Shown here: piece after piece, positions 25,601 through 34,658 of the stretch
Position numbering within the stretch: position 1 is the first letter of the stretch
Layout of the letters: each line of letters opens with the position of its first letter
Origin: Motilimonas cestriensis
GTDB taxonomy: Bacteria > Pseudomonadota > Gammaproteobacteria > Enterobacterales > CBDFNC01
Reading direction: 5' to 3'
Length of the DNA: 64,000 nt
Assembly (NCBI RefSeq): GCF_021295315.1
Contig: NZ_JAIMJA010000011.1
Location: 1-64,000 of the forward strand
Translations under genes and position numbers: made by a program
The notes under the pieces: model-generated
The model's database searches: none
The model's input: the letters and a program-made list of their open reading frames with translations, nothing else
Told to the model about the DNA's origin: nothing

Positions 25601-25826
25601 TGAGCAAGCAGTGATCCACTCCGGCGCGGTGCGGGCAAAACCGATTTTACTTACCGCGCTAGCCGCGATGATCGGCGCTCTGTTTATTTTGGACGATCCG
25701 ATTTTTAATGGCTTAGCCATCAGTTTAATCTTCGGGATTTTTATCTCGACGTTGCTAACGTTAGTGGTGATCCCTATTTTGTATTACAGTGTGTTTGCCA
25801 ACAAAATCCCTAAAAGTAACCCCTGA
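22626..25826 (+). CDS. RND efflux permease
   Basis: The 1066-residue inner-membrane pump is normal length for the AcrB/HAE1 superfamily. Seen are TM1, a large periplasmic loop, TM4 with the proton-relay pair in ILVDDAIVVVENIHRH near residue 410, and a second half ending LIFGIFISTLLTLVVIPILYYSVF. It is atypical of multidrug AcrB-type pumps at the N-terminus (PKEEEPQIDVTFVDVFIPF), resembling the environmental RND group with uncharacterised substrates. It is 31 bases after the adaptor and follows the persulfide reductase, so export of a sulfur-related compound is possible but unproven. Confidence 0.92.
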   Translation: MGISGRIASAFQGSAITPLLALVGLLLGLFAVIVTPKEEEPQIDVTFVDVFIPFTGASVQEVENLLTYPVEQIVSELHGIDTLYSFSQPGGAMLIVVFDVGVPRNEAIVGLYNQLYANLDKLPQQAGVGQPLIKPKAIDDVPIVSLTLWSEQTNADMAQLSQVATSLETELKRIPGTRTIELLGQQANVLSVRLDSQKMNAYSVSFNQISQLLSQSNLRSGLAPLQQDDQIIQVKTGQFFTRLDEIEQLIVAMHQGAPVYLKDVASVSLGAELPTQSVWHTNERGTFAGITLAIAKQPGKNAVAVAAQVTERIEQLKNVLLPSDIHYSVTRNYGITAGDKSNTLIAKLIFATAAVIILVVITMGWREAIVVGIAITVTLAMTLFASWAWGFTLNRVSLFALIFSIGILVDDAIVVVENIHRHMAMGKKSMSELIPVAVDEVGGPTILATFTVIAALLPMAFVSGLMGPYMSPIPINASLGMLISLMVAFILSPWLSRHLLRRHNHGTSPITATTANNEENHNDNSKILRIFTYFMTPFLRPNTGKRARAGLWLVVSLLILGSVALPISEKVVLKMLPFDNKSEFQVMIDLPEGSTLETSQRLGFALAQYLTTVPEVEHVQLYAGTSAPINFNGLVRHYFLRQSPALSDIQVNLVNKKHRDRSSHDIALSVREELQNIGKAYQANIKVVEVPPGPPVWSPIVAEVYGPNQVSRETAANTLLDIFKQTLDIVDMDIDLPAMQPQWQINIDTNKATQLGITQSAIIDAVYTGLAGKDVAVFHDPQQKRPLPIRLQLQETDKLALRELLNLSLTNPQGQKMPLVELVSIEKGHIETAIMHKNMQPMIMVIADMAGPLDSPLYGMFEMALNMDELGLDVTQHYVEQPDGLAGIGILWDGEWKITYETFRDMGIAYAVGMILIYLLVVGQFKSYLVPLVIMAPIPLTIIGVLPGHALLGAQFTATSMIGMIALAGIIVRNSILLVDFIHQEIAQGVPLEQAVIHSGAVRAKPILLTALAAMIGALFILDDPIFNGLAISLIFGIFISTLLTLVVIPILYYSVFANKIPKSNP

Positions 25827-25853
25827 ATTCAGCTTAAGCAGGTTACATCAGCC

Positions 25854-26312
25854 TCAAACAACCACGGGAGTATGATTTAGCTGCGCTAACATAAATAAGT
25901 GACAGACAAACACCACAGCGGTAATTTTACCGCGCATTTGCTGATAATCAGGTGTCATTTCAAGCCAGCTAGCTAACCGCTTTTGTAAGGCTAATAACCA
26001 AACAAAGCTTAACGCTAAGCAAATCAATACCACTGATTCAGCCACAAATACACTTAACGGCAATGGCAAGGTCACCAGTACCACCAGCCAAGCTTGAGTA
26101 TGAGATTGGCTAATAGCCTTAACCTCACCCTTTGCGCTGGGCTTAGTAGCGGGTTGCCATAAGCTGCCGGCGACAAAAGATAAAATGCTAATGCTGTAAA
26201 TGATAAAACTTTGTAGCAACCAGTCGGCCTCAGTTAAAAAGTAGCCTCCGGTTAAAAACAGAAAAGGCAGCAACCCTAAGTAGCCCAGTTTTACGTGATG
26301 AGATGAAGACAT
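25854..26312 (-). CDS. DUF3429 membrane protein
   Basis: The 152-residue protein has five hydrophobic segments. KLGYLGLLPFLFLTGGYFL and the YSISILSFVAGSLWQPA block match DUF3429 inner-membrane proteins. No catalytic motif is visible and function is unknown. It is convergent with the RND permease gene, 27 bases away. Confidence 0.7.
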   Translation of the reverse strand: MSSSHHVKLGYLGLLPFLFLTGGYFLTEADWLLQSFIIYSISILSFVAGSLWQPATKPSAKGEVKAISQSHTQAWLVVLVTLPLPLSVFVAESVVLICLALSFVWLLALQKRLASWLEMTPDYQQMRGKITAVVFVCHLFMLAQLNHTPVVV

Positions 26313-26368
26313 AGTTAATCTAACCTTGGTTAATTATCTGAGTAAAACGTAAGGGCTAGCCGGGTCGA

Positions 26369-27259
26369 TCACTGTTCACCAGCAAACAATACCTCTGGGG
26401 TGTCGATTAACAGTTTAGCTAGCTTTGCTATCGCCTGATTACGCTGCGCTAAGTCGAGCTTACTCTCTGTTAGATAAATACTGACGATAGTTGGCGTTTG
26501 CTCACCTTGCCAAAGCAGTGCGATAATACCACGCGAGCCATGGCCACCGGCGCCAGAGCGATCGGCAATGTGCCAATTTGGTGGTAGTACCGAGCGGATC
26601 AGCGGATCTGAAACAGTATTATCCATCATCCACTGCTTAAGTTGCTGGCGGGATCCTTGGTTAAGCGCAGAACTAAAAAAGATCTGGTTTAAGCTATGTA
26701 CCATTGCCACTGGCGTGGTGGTGTCGCGAATATCGTTTGGCGTTGCTTCATTTAGGTCTGGTTCAATGCGATTTAACTGGGTGGTGGTGTCGCCGAGTAA
26801 GCGAATAAAACGCGTCACTGCTTTTGGTCCACCAATATGGGCTAACACTAAGTTGGCGGCAGTATTATCACTGGTGAGCATGGTTGCTTCACAGGCATCA
26901 AATACCGAAATACGGCGGCCAATCTTAGTTTCAGTCACCGGTGACCAAGGCACTAACATTTCCCCATTGATTAAGGTGCTGGCCTTAGGATCTAAACCCC
27001 CGCCATCAATGTCGCCCAGCATTCTTGCGCAAATTAAGGTTTTAGCAGTGCTCATCATCGGAAAACGCTCATCACCACGATATTGCCATAAACGTCCGGT
27101 GTCGGGCTGAAAGGTAGCAATGCCAACGCGAGCCGATAGCCTAGCTTCAATGGCGGCGACTGCTTTGGTTAACTTATCGGTTGAAGATTCAGCCTGACTC
27201 ACAGGGCTAAATAACATGAATACACTCAGCAGTAATAAAGGCGTACATTGCTTTTTCAT
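26369..27259 (-). CDS. bla: Class A beta-lactamase, CARB/carbenicillinase-like
   Basis: The protein is 296 residues from the ATG at 27259; a GTG 12 bases earlier is possible. A signal peptide ends near residue 23 (PVSQA). The active-site elements fall at standard class A numbering: Ser70-x-x-Lys73 (STAK), Ser130-Asp-Asn132, Glu166 in EPDLN170, and Arg234-Ser-Gly236 in place of KTG. Cys77 and Cys123 can form the usual disulfide. The RSG triad is the mark of the CARB/PSE group, which hydrolyses penicillins and carbenicillin. No integron or insertion sequence is nearby, so it appears to be a resident chromosomal gene. It is divergent from nfsA; no AmpR-type regulator is adjacent. Confidence 0.93.
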   Translation of the reverse strand: MKKQCTPLLLLSVFMLFSPVSQAESSTDKLTKAVAAIEARLSARVGIATFQPDTGRLWQYRGDERFPMMSTAKTLICARMLGDIDGGGLDPKASTLINGEMLVPWSPVTETKIGRRISVFDACEATMLTSDNTAANLVLAHIGGPKAVTRFIRLLGDTTTQLNRIEPDLNEATPNDIRDTTTPVAMVHSLNQIFFSSALNQGSRQQLKQWMMDNTVSDPLIRSVLPPNWHIADRSGAGGHGSRGIIALLWQGEQTPTIVSIYLTESKLDLAQRNQAIAKLAKLLIDTPEVLFAGEQ

Positions 27260-27362
27260 TATTGTTCTCACTTACTTATTTTTAAAGGCGTAACGACACT
27301 TGTTCGACAATCATACCAATACCGAATATTATTGAGCCAAGTTTTTTATTTAGGATTGCATT

Positions 27363-28085
27363 ATGAATTCCGTGATAGACACTATTCTCTCACACCGCTC
27401 TATTCGCTCCTTTACCGAACAAGCCATCAGCAAAGAGCAATTAGACACCATTATTCGCGCTGGCCTCGCCGCATCATCTTCCAGTATGTTACAAGTCGTT
27501 TCAGTCATTCGCGTCACCGAACCATCGATGCGAGCACAATTAGCACAATTTGCGGGGCAACAACAATATGTTGAATCGGCTGCCGAGTTCTTAGTGTTCT
27601 GCATTGATTATCAGCGTCACGCCACCATTAATCCTGACATTCAAGCAGGCTTTACTGAGTTAACCTTGATTGGCGCGGTCGATGCAGGGATCATGGCGCA
27701 AAACTGCTTGTTGGCTGCTGAATCCATGGGCTTAGGCGGCGTATATATTGGCGGGTTAAGAAATCAAGCATCAGAGGCAGATAAGCTACTTGAATTACCG
27801 CCCTACACTGCAGTGTTATTTGGCATGTGCCTAGGCCACCCCAATCAAGACCCTGAGTTAAAGCCACGCTTACCGGTGGATGTGGTGGTGCATGAAAACA
27901 CCTATCAAGGCGTCGACTTAGCGCGTATTGCGCAATACGAACAACACATGCTGGATTACTACAGTCATCGCGCATCAAATCAAAAACAAGCCACTTGGTC
28001 GCAGCAAACCTCGTCAAAACTGGCAGGCGAGTCGCGTCCTCATATGTTGCCCTATTTAAACAGTAAAGGGCTGGCGACAAAATAA
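27363..28085 (+). CDS. nfsA: Oxygen-insensitive NADPH nitroreductase
   Basis: The 240-residue FMN enzyme reduces nitroaromatics and quinones in two-electron steps. Family features are ILSHRSIRSFTEQAIS, the ASSSSMLQVVSVIRV FMN-binding block, QNCLLAAESMGLGGVYIGGLRN and ELPPYTAVLFGMCLGHPNQ. Length equals E. coli NfsA (240). The start has AGGA about 8 bases upstream. It is divergent from the beta-lactamase gene across about 100 bases; no functional link is evident. Confidence 0.93.
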   Translation: MNSVIDTILSHRSIRSFTEQAISKEQLDTIIRAGLAASSSSMLQVVSVIRVTEPSMRAQLAQFAGQQQYVESAAEFLVFCIDYQRHATINPDIQAGFTELTLIGAVDAGIMAQNCLLAAESMGLGGVYIGGLRNQASEADKLLELPPYTAVLFGMCLGHPNQDPELKPRLPVDVVVHENTYQGVDLARIAQYEQHMLDYYSHRASNQKQATWSQQTSSKLAGESRPHMLPYLNSKGLATK

Positions 28086-28194
28086 GTAACGATCTGATAC
28101 TTTTTAAGGGTAAAGGGACAGCGAGTGGAGAATTGGGCGGGCACTCTAATAAAGCGTGATAAATAACCCCACCCAATTATTATTGTTAGAGCGC

Positions 28195-28542
28195 TCAGTT
28201 TCTTCTTACTGATTTGAACCACTGCCCCTTTAACACAAACTTTGGAAAAGTGTAGCATTGCTCAATTAACAAGCGCGCAATAAAGTTGCCAGCACTGCTA
28301 AATGGCGCAGGTTGTTTCGTCTCTTGCTTGTGGCCTACGCTTTGTAACACTAAAGAGCTCATGGCTACTGCAACAGACACTAACGCGCCGAGCATAGCGC
28401 CACTAAACAGGTTGATAAAAAGCGCGAATAAAGCGCAAATAAAAATAGGCACGGCAATGATGTGGATCCATAAATTTGTTTTGGATTGATGGTTGATGGC
28501 ATAGTCTTGCCATTGCCAGGACAATAATGCCTTTAACTTCAT
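28195..28542 (-). CDS. Small Mpo1/DUF962-like membrane protein
   Basis: The protein is 115 residues from the ATG at 28542, with AGAGG about 7 bases upstream. Two or more hydrophobic segments (WIHIIAVPIFICALFALFINLF and GALVSVAVAMSSLVL) are flanked by the motif H-x6-IHIIAVP and a later GHKQETKQPAPF...NFIARLLIEQ block. The spaced histidines and the pattern resemble the Mpo1/DUF962 family, whose yeast member is a 2-hydroxy-fatty-acid dioxygenase; the match is suggestive only. Its start codon overlaps the stop of the 41-codon ORF upstream (ATGA), implying coupled translation. Confidence 0.55.
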   Translation of the reverse strand: MKLKALLSWQWQDYAINHQSKTNLWIHIIAVPIFICALFALFINLFSGAMLGALVSVAVAMSSLVLQSVGHKQETKQPAPFSSAGNFIARLLIEQCYTFPKFVLKGQWFKSVRRN

Positions 28543-28664
28543 CGCTGCACCTCTGCCAACGTTGACCACTCACCAAACTGAACTCGAACTTGAACTTGAA
28601 CTTGAACTTGATTATACGAGCCATCGCGCGCTCTATCGTTATCACTCTCAAACCAATTTTTCAT
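28539..28664 (-). CDS. 41-residue small protein with QV repeats, coupled to the DUF962-like gene
   Basis: The ATG at 28664 has a perfect GGAGG seven bases upstream. The frame runs 41 codons and its TGA overlaps the ATG of the next gene (ATGA). The peptide is MKNWFESDNDRARDG, then a Gln-Val repeat (QVQVQVQVRVQ), then FGEWSTLAEVQR. The repeat is coded by a tandem hexamer. Alternating Gln/Val would favour a beta strand. There is no signal peptide or membrane segment. I do not recognise the family. The good ribosome site and overlap argue it is translated, perhaps mainly as a leader for the downstream gene. Confidence 0.55.
   Translation of the reverse strand: MKNWFESDNDRARDGSYNQVQVQVQVRVQFGEWSTLAEVQR
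28580..28609. repeat. Five-unit hexanucleotide tandem repeat
   Basis: GAACTC followed by four exact GAACTT units in direct array (plus strand). It lies inside the 41-codon small ORF on the minus strand and codes alternating Gln and Val/Arg. Because units are six bases, copy-number change would keep the frame and only alter peptide length. Confidence 0.9.
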
Positions 28665-28780
28665 CTTCGCCTCCTTCAACTTAATTAACAACCTAAGCTT
28701 ACTGAAGGCAGCTTTTCAATTAAATACATGTAAGACAGCTTGGGAGTAAAAGGCGATAGAATAAGACAAAACGTCGATAT

Positions 28781-29716
28781 TTAAGGGTCGGTTTTCGCTA
28801 CACGTGTTGCGTATTGTTTTGGCGTGCAATCATGAAATTGCCGAAAATTTCGAATGAACACATCGACCGATTGAAAACCCACTTTGTGAGCAATTTGCGC
28901 AACGGTAAAACGTTCATTAACCAACCATTGCGCCGCAATAAAGCAGCGCCACTGACGTAAAAATAATAATGGACTAGTCCCCGTTGTGGTTTTGAATTTT
29001 TCGGCAAATACCGAGCGAGACATAGCGGCAAGGCTGGCTAGCTCATCAACGGTCCAATCACGACAAAATTGCTGCTGAATGGCCAAAATAACGGGAGCCA
29101 AACGCGTATCTTGTAGAGCGAACATCCAGCTGGGCTGATGAGTAAAATGGTCCAAATTTCGCAGCATTTCAATTAGCAGTAACTGCATTAAATATTCAAT
29201 GGCCAAAGATTGCCCAGCTTGTGGTTGACTGTTTTCTTGGTATAACCAAGTCAAAAGTTGCGCCAAACGACTGCCGCTTGGTGCGTTTAAAACAATCAGT
29301 TCTGGCAAGCTACCAATCAACGCATCTTTGCCCCAATGCTGCATTGGCGCAAATGAAAAGGTGCCGTAAACCAACTCACAACTATCACCGTTGCTGGCGT
29401 TATGCTGTTGTTCGCTTGCGCCATTCTTGTCATAAAACAATTCATTTACCTTGACGCACTTGGCATAAATATCACTTTTGATGCAGTGAGCATGACCATA
29501 AGGCAAGATTAACATTTGGCCAGCGGATAACGTCACCGACCCCCGGCCTTCTAATTCAAGGACACAAGTACCAGCAGGTAGATAGGCAACATAAGCCGAT
29601 TTTAGCTGGTCGGCTTCAATTCCCCAAGGCGCTGACAAAGTAACATGGGTGAAGATCTCACTACTCGGCGAGAGGAGGTGAACAAATTGACTTAACGGAT
29701 CTAATTTCTTTTGCAT
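28781..29716 (-). CDS. AraC-family regulator with cupin_6 sensor
   Basis: The protein is 311 residues. The N-terminal about 190 residues are a cupin_6-type domain (GSVTLSAGQMLILPYGHAHCI), and the C-terminal about 100 residues hold two helix-turn-helix units (WTVDELASLAAMSRSVFAEKFKTTTGTSPLLFLRQWR and FTVAQIAHKVGFQSVDVFIRNFRQF). Cupin_6 regulators often sit near oxidoreductase or dehydrogenase genes, but here the neighbours are the DUF962-like gene and tilS. Target genes are unknown. Confidence 0.85.
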   Translation of the reverse strand: MQKKLDPLSQFVHLLSPSSEIFTHVTLSAPWGIEADQLKSAYVAYLPAGTCVLELEGRGSVTLSAGQMLILPYGHAHCIKSDIYAKCVKVNELFYDKNGASEQQHNASNGDSCELVYGTFSFAPMQHWGKDALIGSLPELIVLNAPSGSRLAQLLTWLYQENSQPQAGQSLAIEYLMQLLLIEMLRNLDHFTHQPSWMFALQDTRLAPVILAIQQQFCRDWTVDELASLAAMSRSVFAEKFKTTTGTSPLLFLRQWRCFIAAQWLVNERFTVAQIAHKVGFQSVDVFIRNFRQFHDCTPKQYATRVAKTDP

Positions 29717-29829
29717 ATTGTCTATTCGTCCCTACATGAAATGTAAAACGTATAGGAACATATTCACAACGTTTTTGCAGGAAAATACTATTTCGCTTAT
29801 CCAAAATTCAGGTTAGTTATTTTCCAACT

Positions 29830-31170
29830 TTAAGCGAAGAGCCCAACCAAATAACCCATTTCATCTTCTTGCGCTAACCACTGCTGGCAAATAAATAAAT
29901 CGCCCACGGCAACTACTTCCTTACCAGCAAAGATTATAGGAATACTATCGCGCAGCCATGGCGGCACTTGGTATTCTTGCAGCAGTTTTTTATAGCTGCG
30001 TGAGCCGTGGCGACCTGCGGGGGTAAGCTTAGTGCTACCCGCGAGTTGATAACCAACGGTCAGCTCAGTGTTCGGCATTGTTATCCGCGCACCTTCATTC
30101 GCTGCGCTTAGGGTTAAGGTTTTGCCACAAGGTAAGGTATTAACCTGATCTAACAGCAGCGGCGCGGTGCTGGTTTGGTCGAACTCTGTGCCCTGCCCTG
30201 GCGTGAGGTAGAGATGGCCTAAGAAACGGCGGATTTGGTAGTGTTTAAAACAGAGCATCGGCTGCGCATCGGCGCGGGCCAAGGCGACGTTGTGCCATAT
30301 TTCTTTGAGCCGTACTTCTGACGGTGCGTATTGATGTTGCTTGGCAATCCATAACCGTAGCAGGGCTAAACGACGCTGTTCACTAAAAGCGGTCACACCT
30401 GCAATGTTAAAGGCCAAATCCGCTCTCAGACATTGCTTCAAGTCATCCGTCAACAGCTCTTCCAGTAAGGCTTGCTGCTCACCACACAAACGCGCACTGC
30501 GGCTAATAGCGCTAACAGCGCTCGGCCAACGCTCAACCAGCGCTGGCACCACGTTTAGCCGTAAAAAGTTACGATCAAATTGGCTATTGCTATTGCTGTC
30601 ATCTTCAATCCAAGTCCAGTTCATTTGCTCAGCCAGCGCCGCCAGTGCGTCACGGGGCACGTTAAGCAAAGGGCGCAAATGGGTGCCGTGTTGAAACGCT
30701 TTTATCATCGGCATACCACTCAATCCCTTTACGCCGCTGCCACGTTTGGCGGCCAGTAAAAAGCTTTCGACTTGGTCGTTTTGATGCTGCGCGGTAAGTA
30801 ATTGACCGCCAACGGGCAAATGCTTTGCAAAGGCTTGATAGCGCGCGTTACGCGCCAGTGCTTCAATGCTTTCGCCTTTCACATCACCGAGGTTGACGCG
30901 CTCTGAGACAAAGTCAATATGTAGATGTTGGCAAAGCTGCTGGCAAAAGATAAGCCAATCGTCGGCGTATTGGCTCAAGCCATGATGAACATAAATCGCC
31001 TTAAGCTCAAAATGCTCAACCTCACGCAACTGATGTAATAAACGCAATAAAGCAACCGAGTCTAAGCCACCACTTAAGCCTAATACTCGCTGACTGTTAG
31101 GGAAAGCAGTAAATTGCTGCGCCACTTGCTGATACAGCGAATGGCTTAACAATGATAGGCCTTGAGCCAT
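29830..31170 (-). CDS. tilS: tRNA(Ile)-lysidine synthase
   Basis: The 446-residue cytosolic enzyme adds lysine to C34 of the tRNA-Ile2 anticodon (CAU), switching it from Met to Ile reading. The N-terminal PP-loop VLGLSGGLDSVALLRLL near residue 30 binds ATP. AIYVHHGLSQYADDW and LLTAQHQNDQVESFLL are further PP-ATPase blocks; TilS-specific C-terminal domains follow. Length is close to E. coli TilS (432). Its ATG overlaps the TAA of dnaE, so the two are translated in tandem. In E. coli accA lies between them; here it does not. Confidence 0.95.
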   Translation of the reverse strand: MAQGLSLLSHSLYQQVAQQFTAFPNSQRVLGLSGGLDSVALLRLLHQLREVEHFELKAIYVHHGLSQYADDWLIFCQQLCQHLHIDFVSERVNLGDVKGESIEALARNARYQAFAKHLPVGGQLLTAQHQNDQVESFLLAAKRGSGVKGLSGMPMIKAFQHGTHLRPLLNVPRDALAALAEQMNWTWIEDDSNSNSQFDRNFLRLNVVPALVERWPSAVSAISRSARLCGEQQALLEELLTDDLKQCLRADLAFNIAGVTAFSEQRRLALLRLWIAKQHQYAPSEVRLKEIWHNVALARADAQPMLCFKHYQIRRFLGHLYLTPGQGTEFDQTSTAPLLLDQVNTLPCGKTLTLSAANEGARITMPNTELTVGYQLAGSTKLTPAGRHGSRSYKKLLQEYQVPPWLRDSIPIIFAGKEVVAVGDLFICQQWLAQEDEMGYLVGLFA

Positions 31171-34100
31171 TAGTGAAACACCAACTTGGTGTTTTTTGGC
31201 CCCAATAATAAGTCCAACTGATCCATCAACTCATCCGCCGGTGTTACCCGCCACTGGGTGCCTAAGGTCAAATCTGCAGTGGCCGACTCACTTTCGTAGC
31301 TGATGGTCACCGGACAAATACCGCCGCTAAAGGGAGCTAAGGTATCAGTAAATTTCGGGAAGAAGTCTTTATTGATTTGTGACTGCTTAAGCTGCAAGTG
31401 TAAGCCTTTGGCATGTTTCTCTCGCGCTTCTGATAAGTCCAAAACCTCGCGCGCGGTGAGCTTTAAACCACCAGAGAAATCATCATTACTGACTTGGCCA
31501 CTCACCACCAAAATTTTGTCTTTGGCGATCAGCGATTCGTATTGATCAAAGGCGTCCGAAAACAGCATGACTTCAAGGCGAGCACTTTTATCGTCAAGGG
31601 TTAGCAAGCCCATTTTCTTGCCTTTTTTAGTCATCATCACTCGCGTCGCGATCACTAAGCCTGCTGCCGTGGTGTTTTTATGGCGATCGGTCGGTACCAT
31701 ATCTTTTAGTCGACCAGAGGTGTAATGACGCAGCTCACCTAAGTATTGATTGATTGGGTGTCCGGTTAAATAAAGGCCAAGGGTATCTTTTTCACCTTCA
31801 AGCCAAATTTTGTCTGGCCACAGCGGCACATTAGCAAATGCATGTTCAATTTCATCTTGCTCAGTGGTCAGTACGCCAAATAAGTCTGTTTGGCCATGGG
31901 CCTCAGCCGCAGCATGTTGCGCAGCCGCTTGCATCGCATCAGGTAATGTCGCCATTAGCGCCGCGCGATGTGGGCCGAGTTGATCCATGGCACCCGATAA
32001 AATCAGTTTTTCTAACACGCGACGGTTCACTTTTTTAAGGTCAACGCGAGCACAAAAATCAAATAAGTCGCGAAATGCGCCGCCGCTGTCGCGCGCGGCA
32101 ATAATGGCTTCAATCGGGCCTTCACCTACCCCTTTAACCGCGCCAATGCCGTAGATGATAGTGGTGCCGGTTTCATCAACGTTAAACTTGTATAAGCCTT
32201 TGTTAACATCAGGTGGCGCAAGGGGCATGCCCATGCGCTCACATTCATCCACCAAGGTGACGATTTTGTCGGTGTTATCCATATCGGCTGACATCACCGC
32301 CGCCATAAAGTAAGCCGGATAATGGGTTTTCATCCACAAAGTTTGATAAGAAACCAGCGCATAGGCGGCCGAGTGCGATTTGTTAAAACCGTAGCCTGCG
32401 AACTTTTCTACCAAGTCAAAAATCTTCATGGCGAGTTCGCCATCAATGCCGTTTTTGACCGCACCTTCTTCAAAGCCGGCACGTTGCTTGGCCATTTCTT
32501 CTGGTTTCTTTTTACCCATGGCGCGGCGTAGCATGTCGGCGCCACCAAGGGTATAACCCGCTAATACCTGAGCAATTTGCATAACCTGCTCTTGGTATAA
32601 GATGATGCCATAAGTTGGCTCAAGGATCGGCTGCAATGACTCATGCTGCCAAGTGGCATCAGGGTAAGACACTTCTTCACGGCCATGCTTACGCTCGATA
32701 AAGTTATCTACCATGCCTGATTGTAATGGGCCGGGGCGAAACAGTGCCACTAGCGCGATCATGTCTTCAAAACAGTCCGGCTGTAAGCGTTTAATCAAAT
32801 CTTTCATACCGCGCGATTCCAGCTGGAACACGGCGGTGGTTTCAGAGTTTTGCAGCAATCTAAAACACGCTGGGCAATCCACCGGAATACGAGCGATATC
32901 AATCGGGTCTTCACCGCGCTGCGCTTTATGGGCATTGGCCATATCGAGCGCCCATTGCACTATGGTTAAGGTGCGCAGACCCAAGAAGTCGAACTTCACC
33001 AGACCGGCGTATTCCACGTCGTTTTTATCAAACTGGGTAACGGGGAATTTACCTTCAGCATCGCAATAGAGCGGCGCAAAGTCGGTAATGGTGGTCGGTG
33101 AAATAACGACACCACCGGCGTGCTTACCGGCGTTTCGGGTACAACCTTCGAGGATCCGACACATGTCGATAAGATCGCGCACTTCTTCATCGGCATCGTA
33201 AGTTTCTTGTAGCTTAGGCTCAGCATCGAATGCTTTGGCCAAGGTCATGCCGGGATCGGGCGGAATTAATTTTGAAATCCGGTCAACAAAACCATAAGGG
33301 TGACCAAGCACACGACCTACATCGCGAATAACGGCCTTAGCGGCCATGGTACCAAAAGTGATGATTTGCGATACCGCATCACGGCCATACAGTTCAGCAA
33401 CGTGATCGATAACCTCATCACGCCGGTCCATACAAAAATCGATATCGAAATCCGGCATCGAGACACGTTCAGGGTTTAGAAACCGCTCAAACAGTAAATC
33501 AAATTCTAGTGGGTCAAGATCGGTGATCTTTTGTGCGTAAGCCACCAGTGAGCCGGCACCCGAGCCACGACCAGGGCCGACCGGAATGTCGTTATCCTTA
33601 CTCCACTGGATAAACTCCATTACGATCAAAAAGTAGCCGGGGAAACCCATTTGGTTAATCACGTCAAGCTCAATTTGCAGACGCTCGTCGTAAGGTTTAC
33701 GCTTTTCGGCAAAATCGGGGCTGTTTTTATCAAACAGAAAATCAAGACGCTCTTCTAAGCCTTCCCATGACACTTTGCAAAAGTATTCTTCAATCGGCAG
33801 ACCACCGGTGGGGAAATCAGGTAGAAAGTACTCTCCTAGTCGCACAGTCACATTACAGCGTTTGGCGATTTCCACCGAGTTTTGCAGCGCCTCTGGAATA
33901 TCAGCAAACAGCGCACACATTTCGTCTTCGGTTTTCAGATATTGCTCAGGGCTGTAAAGCTTCGGGCGGTTTTTATCCATCAGGGTATAACCATCATGGA
34001 TAGCCACACGAATTTCGTGGGCGTCAAATTTGTCTTTATCTAAAATGACGACTTCATTGGTGGCCACTACGGGTAAATCGACTTGCTGCGCCAACTCCAC

Positions 34101-34655
34101 CGCCATGTGCAGGTATGCTTCTTCATCGGGGCGTTCGGTACGCAATAATTCAAGAAAATAGCGATCAGGGAAATGAGTTTTATAAAAATCAACACAACGC
34201 TGGGTCAAGCTTTTATTACCTTTGAGTAACACTTTGCCAACGTCACCCATGCGGCCGCCAGATAAAATAATGACACCTTCATTGTGCTCAACCAGCCATT
34301 GTTTGTCGATGATCGGCCGACCTTGCACATGGCCGCGCAAATAAGCTTTTGAAATAAGCAGAGTGACATTTTTATAACCGGCGTTGTTCATTGCCAGCGC
34401 TGTCATGCGAAACTGCTCATCGCCTAGCTCATCACTTTGCACCCAAAACTCGGCACCAATAATCGGCTTGATCCCTGCATCATGGGCGGCGCCATAGAAT
34501 TTTACCAAACCACACATGTTAGTTTGATCGGTAATGGCTATGGCCGGCATTTGGTATTCTTGTGCGCGACTGACAATGGGCTTAACTTTGGCTAAGCCAT
34601 CAACCATCGAGTAATCACTGTGCACCCTGAGGTGGACAAACTTGGGATCGACCAT
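31170..34655 (-). CDS. dnaE: DNA polymerase III alpha subunit
   Basis: The 1161-residue catalytic subunit of the replicase is the same size as E. coli DnaE (1160). The N-terminal PHP domain ([23 protein letters not shown]), the polymerase palm with catalytic aspartates in [20 protein letters not shown] near residue 400, the [15 protein letters not shown] block and a C-terminal OB domain are all present. It follows rnhB by 3 bases and is part of the lpx-rnhB-dnaE block. Confidence 0.98.
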   Translation of the reverse strand: MVDPKFVHLRVHSDYSMVDGLAKVKPIVSRAQEYQMPAIAITDQTNMCGLVKFYGAAHDAGIKPIIGAEFWVQSDELGDEQFRMTALAMNNAGYKNVTLLISKAYLRGHVQGRPIIDKQWLVEHNEGVIILSGGRMGDVGKVLLKGNKSLTQRCVDFYKTHFPDRYFLELLRTERPDEEAYLHMAVELAQQVDLPVVATNEVVILDKDKFDAHEIRVAIHDGYTLMDKNRPKLYSPEQYLKTEDEMCALFADIPEALQNSVEIAKRCNVTVRLGEYFLPDFPTGGLPIEEYFCKVSWEGLEERLDFLFDKNSPDFAEKRKPYDERLQIELDVINQMGFPGYFLIVMEFIQWSKDNDIPVGPGRGSGAGSLVAYAQKITDLDPLEFDLLFERFLNPERVSMPDFDIDFCMDRRDEVIDHVAELYGRDAVSQIITFGTMAAKAVIRDVGRVLGHPYGFVDRISKLIPPDPGMTLAKAFDAEPKLQETYDADEEVRDLIDMCRILEGCTRNAGKHAGGVVISPTTITDFAPLYCDAEGKFPVTQFDKNDVEYAGLVKFDFLGLRTLTIVQWALDMANAHKAQRGEDPIDIARIPVDCPACFRLLQNSETTAVFQLESRGMKDLIKRLQPDCFEDMIALVALFRPGPLQSGMVDNFIERKHGREEVSYPDATWQHESLQPILEPTYGIILYQEQVMQIAQVLAGYTLGGADMLRRAMGKKKPEEMAKQRAGFEEGAVKNGIDGELAMKIFDLVEKFAGYGFNKSHSAAYALVSYQTLWMKTHYPAYFMAAVMSADMDNTDKIVTLVDECERMGMPLAPPDVNKGLYKFNVDETGTTIIYGIGAVKGVGEGPIEAIIAARDSGGAFRDLFDFCARVDLKKVNRRVLEKLILSGAMDQLGPHRAALMATLPDAMQAAAQHAAAEAHGQTDLFGVLTTEQDEIEHAFANVPLWPDKIWLEGEKDTLGLYLTGHPINQYLGELRHYTSGRLKDMVPTDRHKNTTAAGLVIATRVMMTKKGKKMGLLTLDDKSARLEVMLFSDAFDQYESLIAKDKILVVSGQVSNDDFSGGLKLTAREVLDLSEAREKHAKGLHLQLKQSQINKDFFPKFTDTLAPFSGGICPVTISYESESATADLTLGTQWRVTPADELMDQLDLLLGPKNTKLVFH

Positions 34656-34658
34656 GGT

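Noticed and set aside
26568-27110. 180-codon open frame on the plus strand opposite the beta-lactamase
   Set aside because: It lies wholly within the complement of a gene with all catalytic motifs, has no ribosome site and no recognisable domain.
28611-28616. Perfect TATAAT on the minus strand as a promoter for the DUF962-like gene
   Set aside because: It lies inside the 41-codon small ORF (Tyr-Asn codons) and has no -35 hexamer at 16-18 bases, so it is more likely coding sequence by chance.
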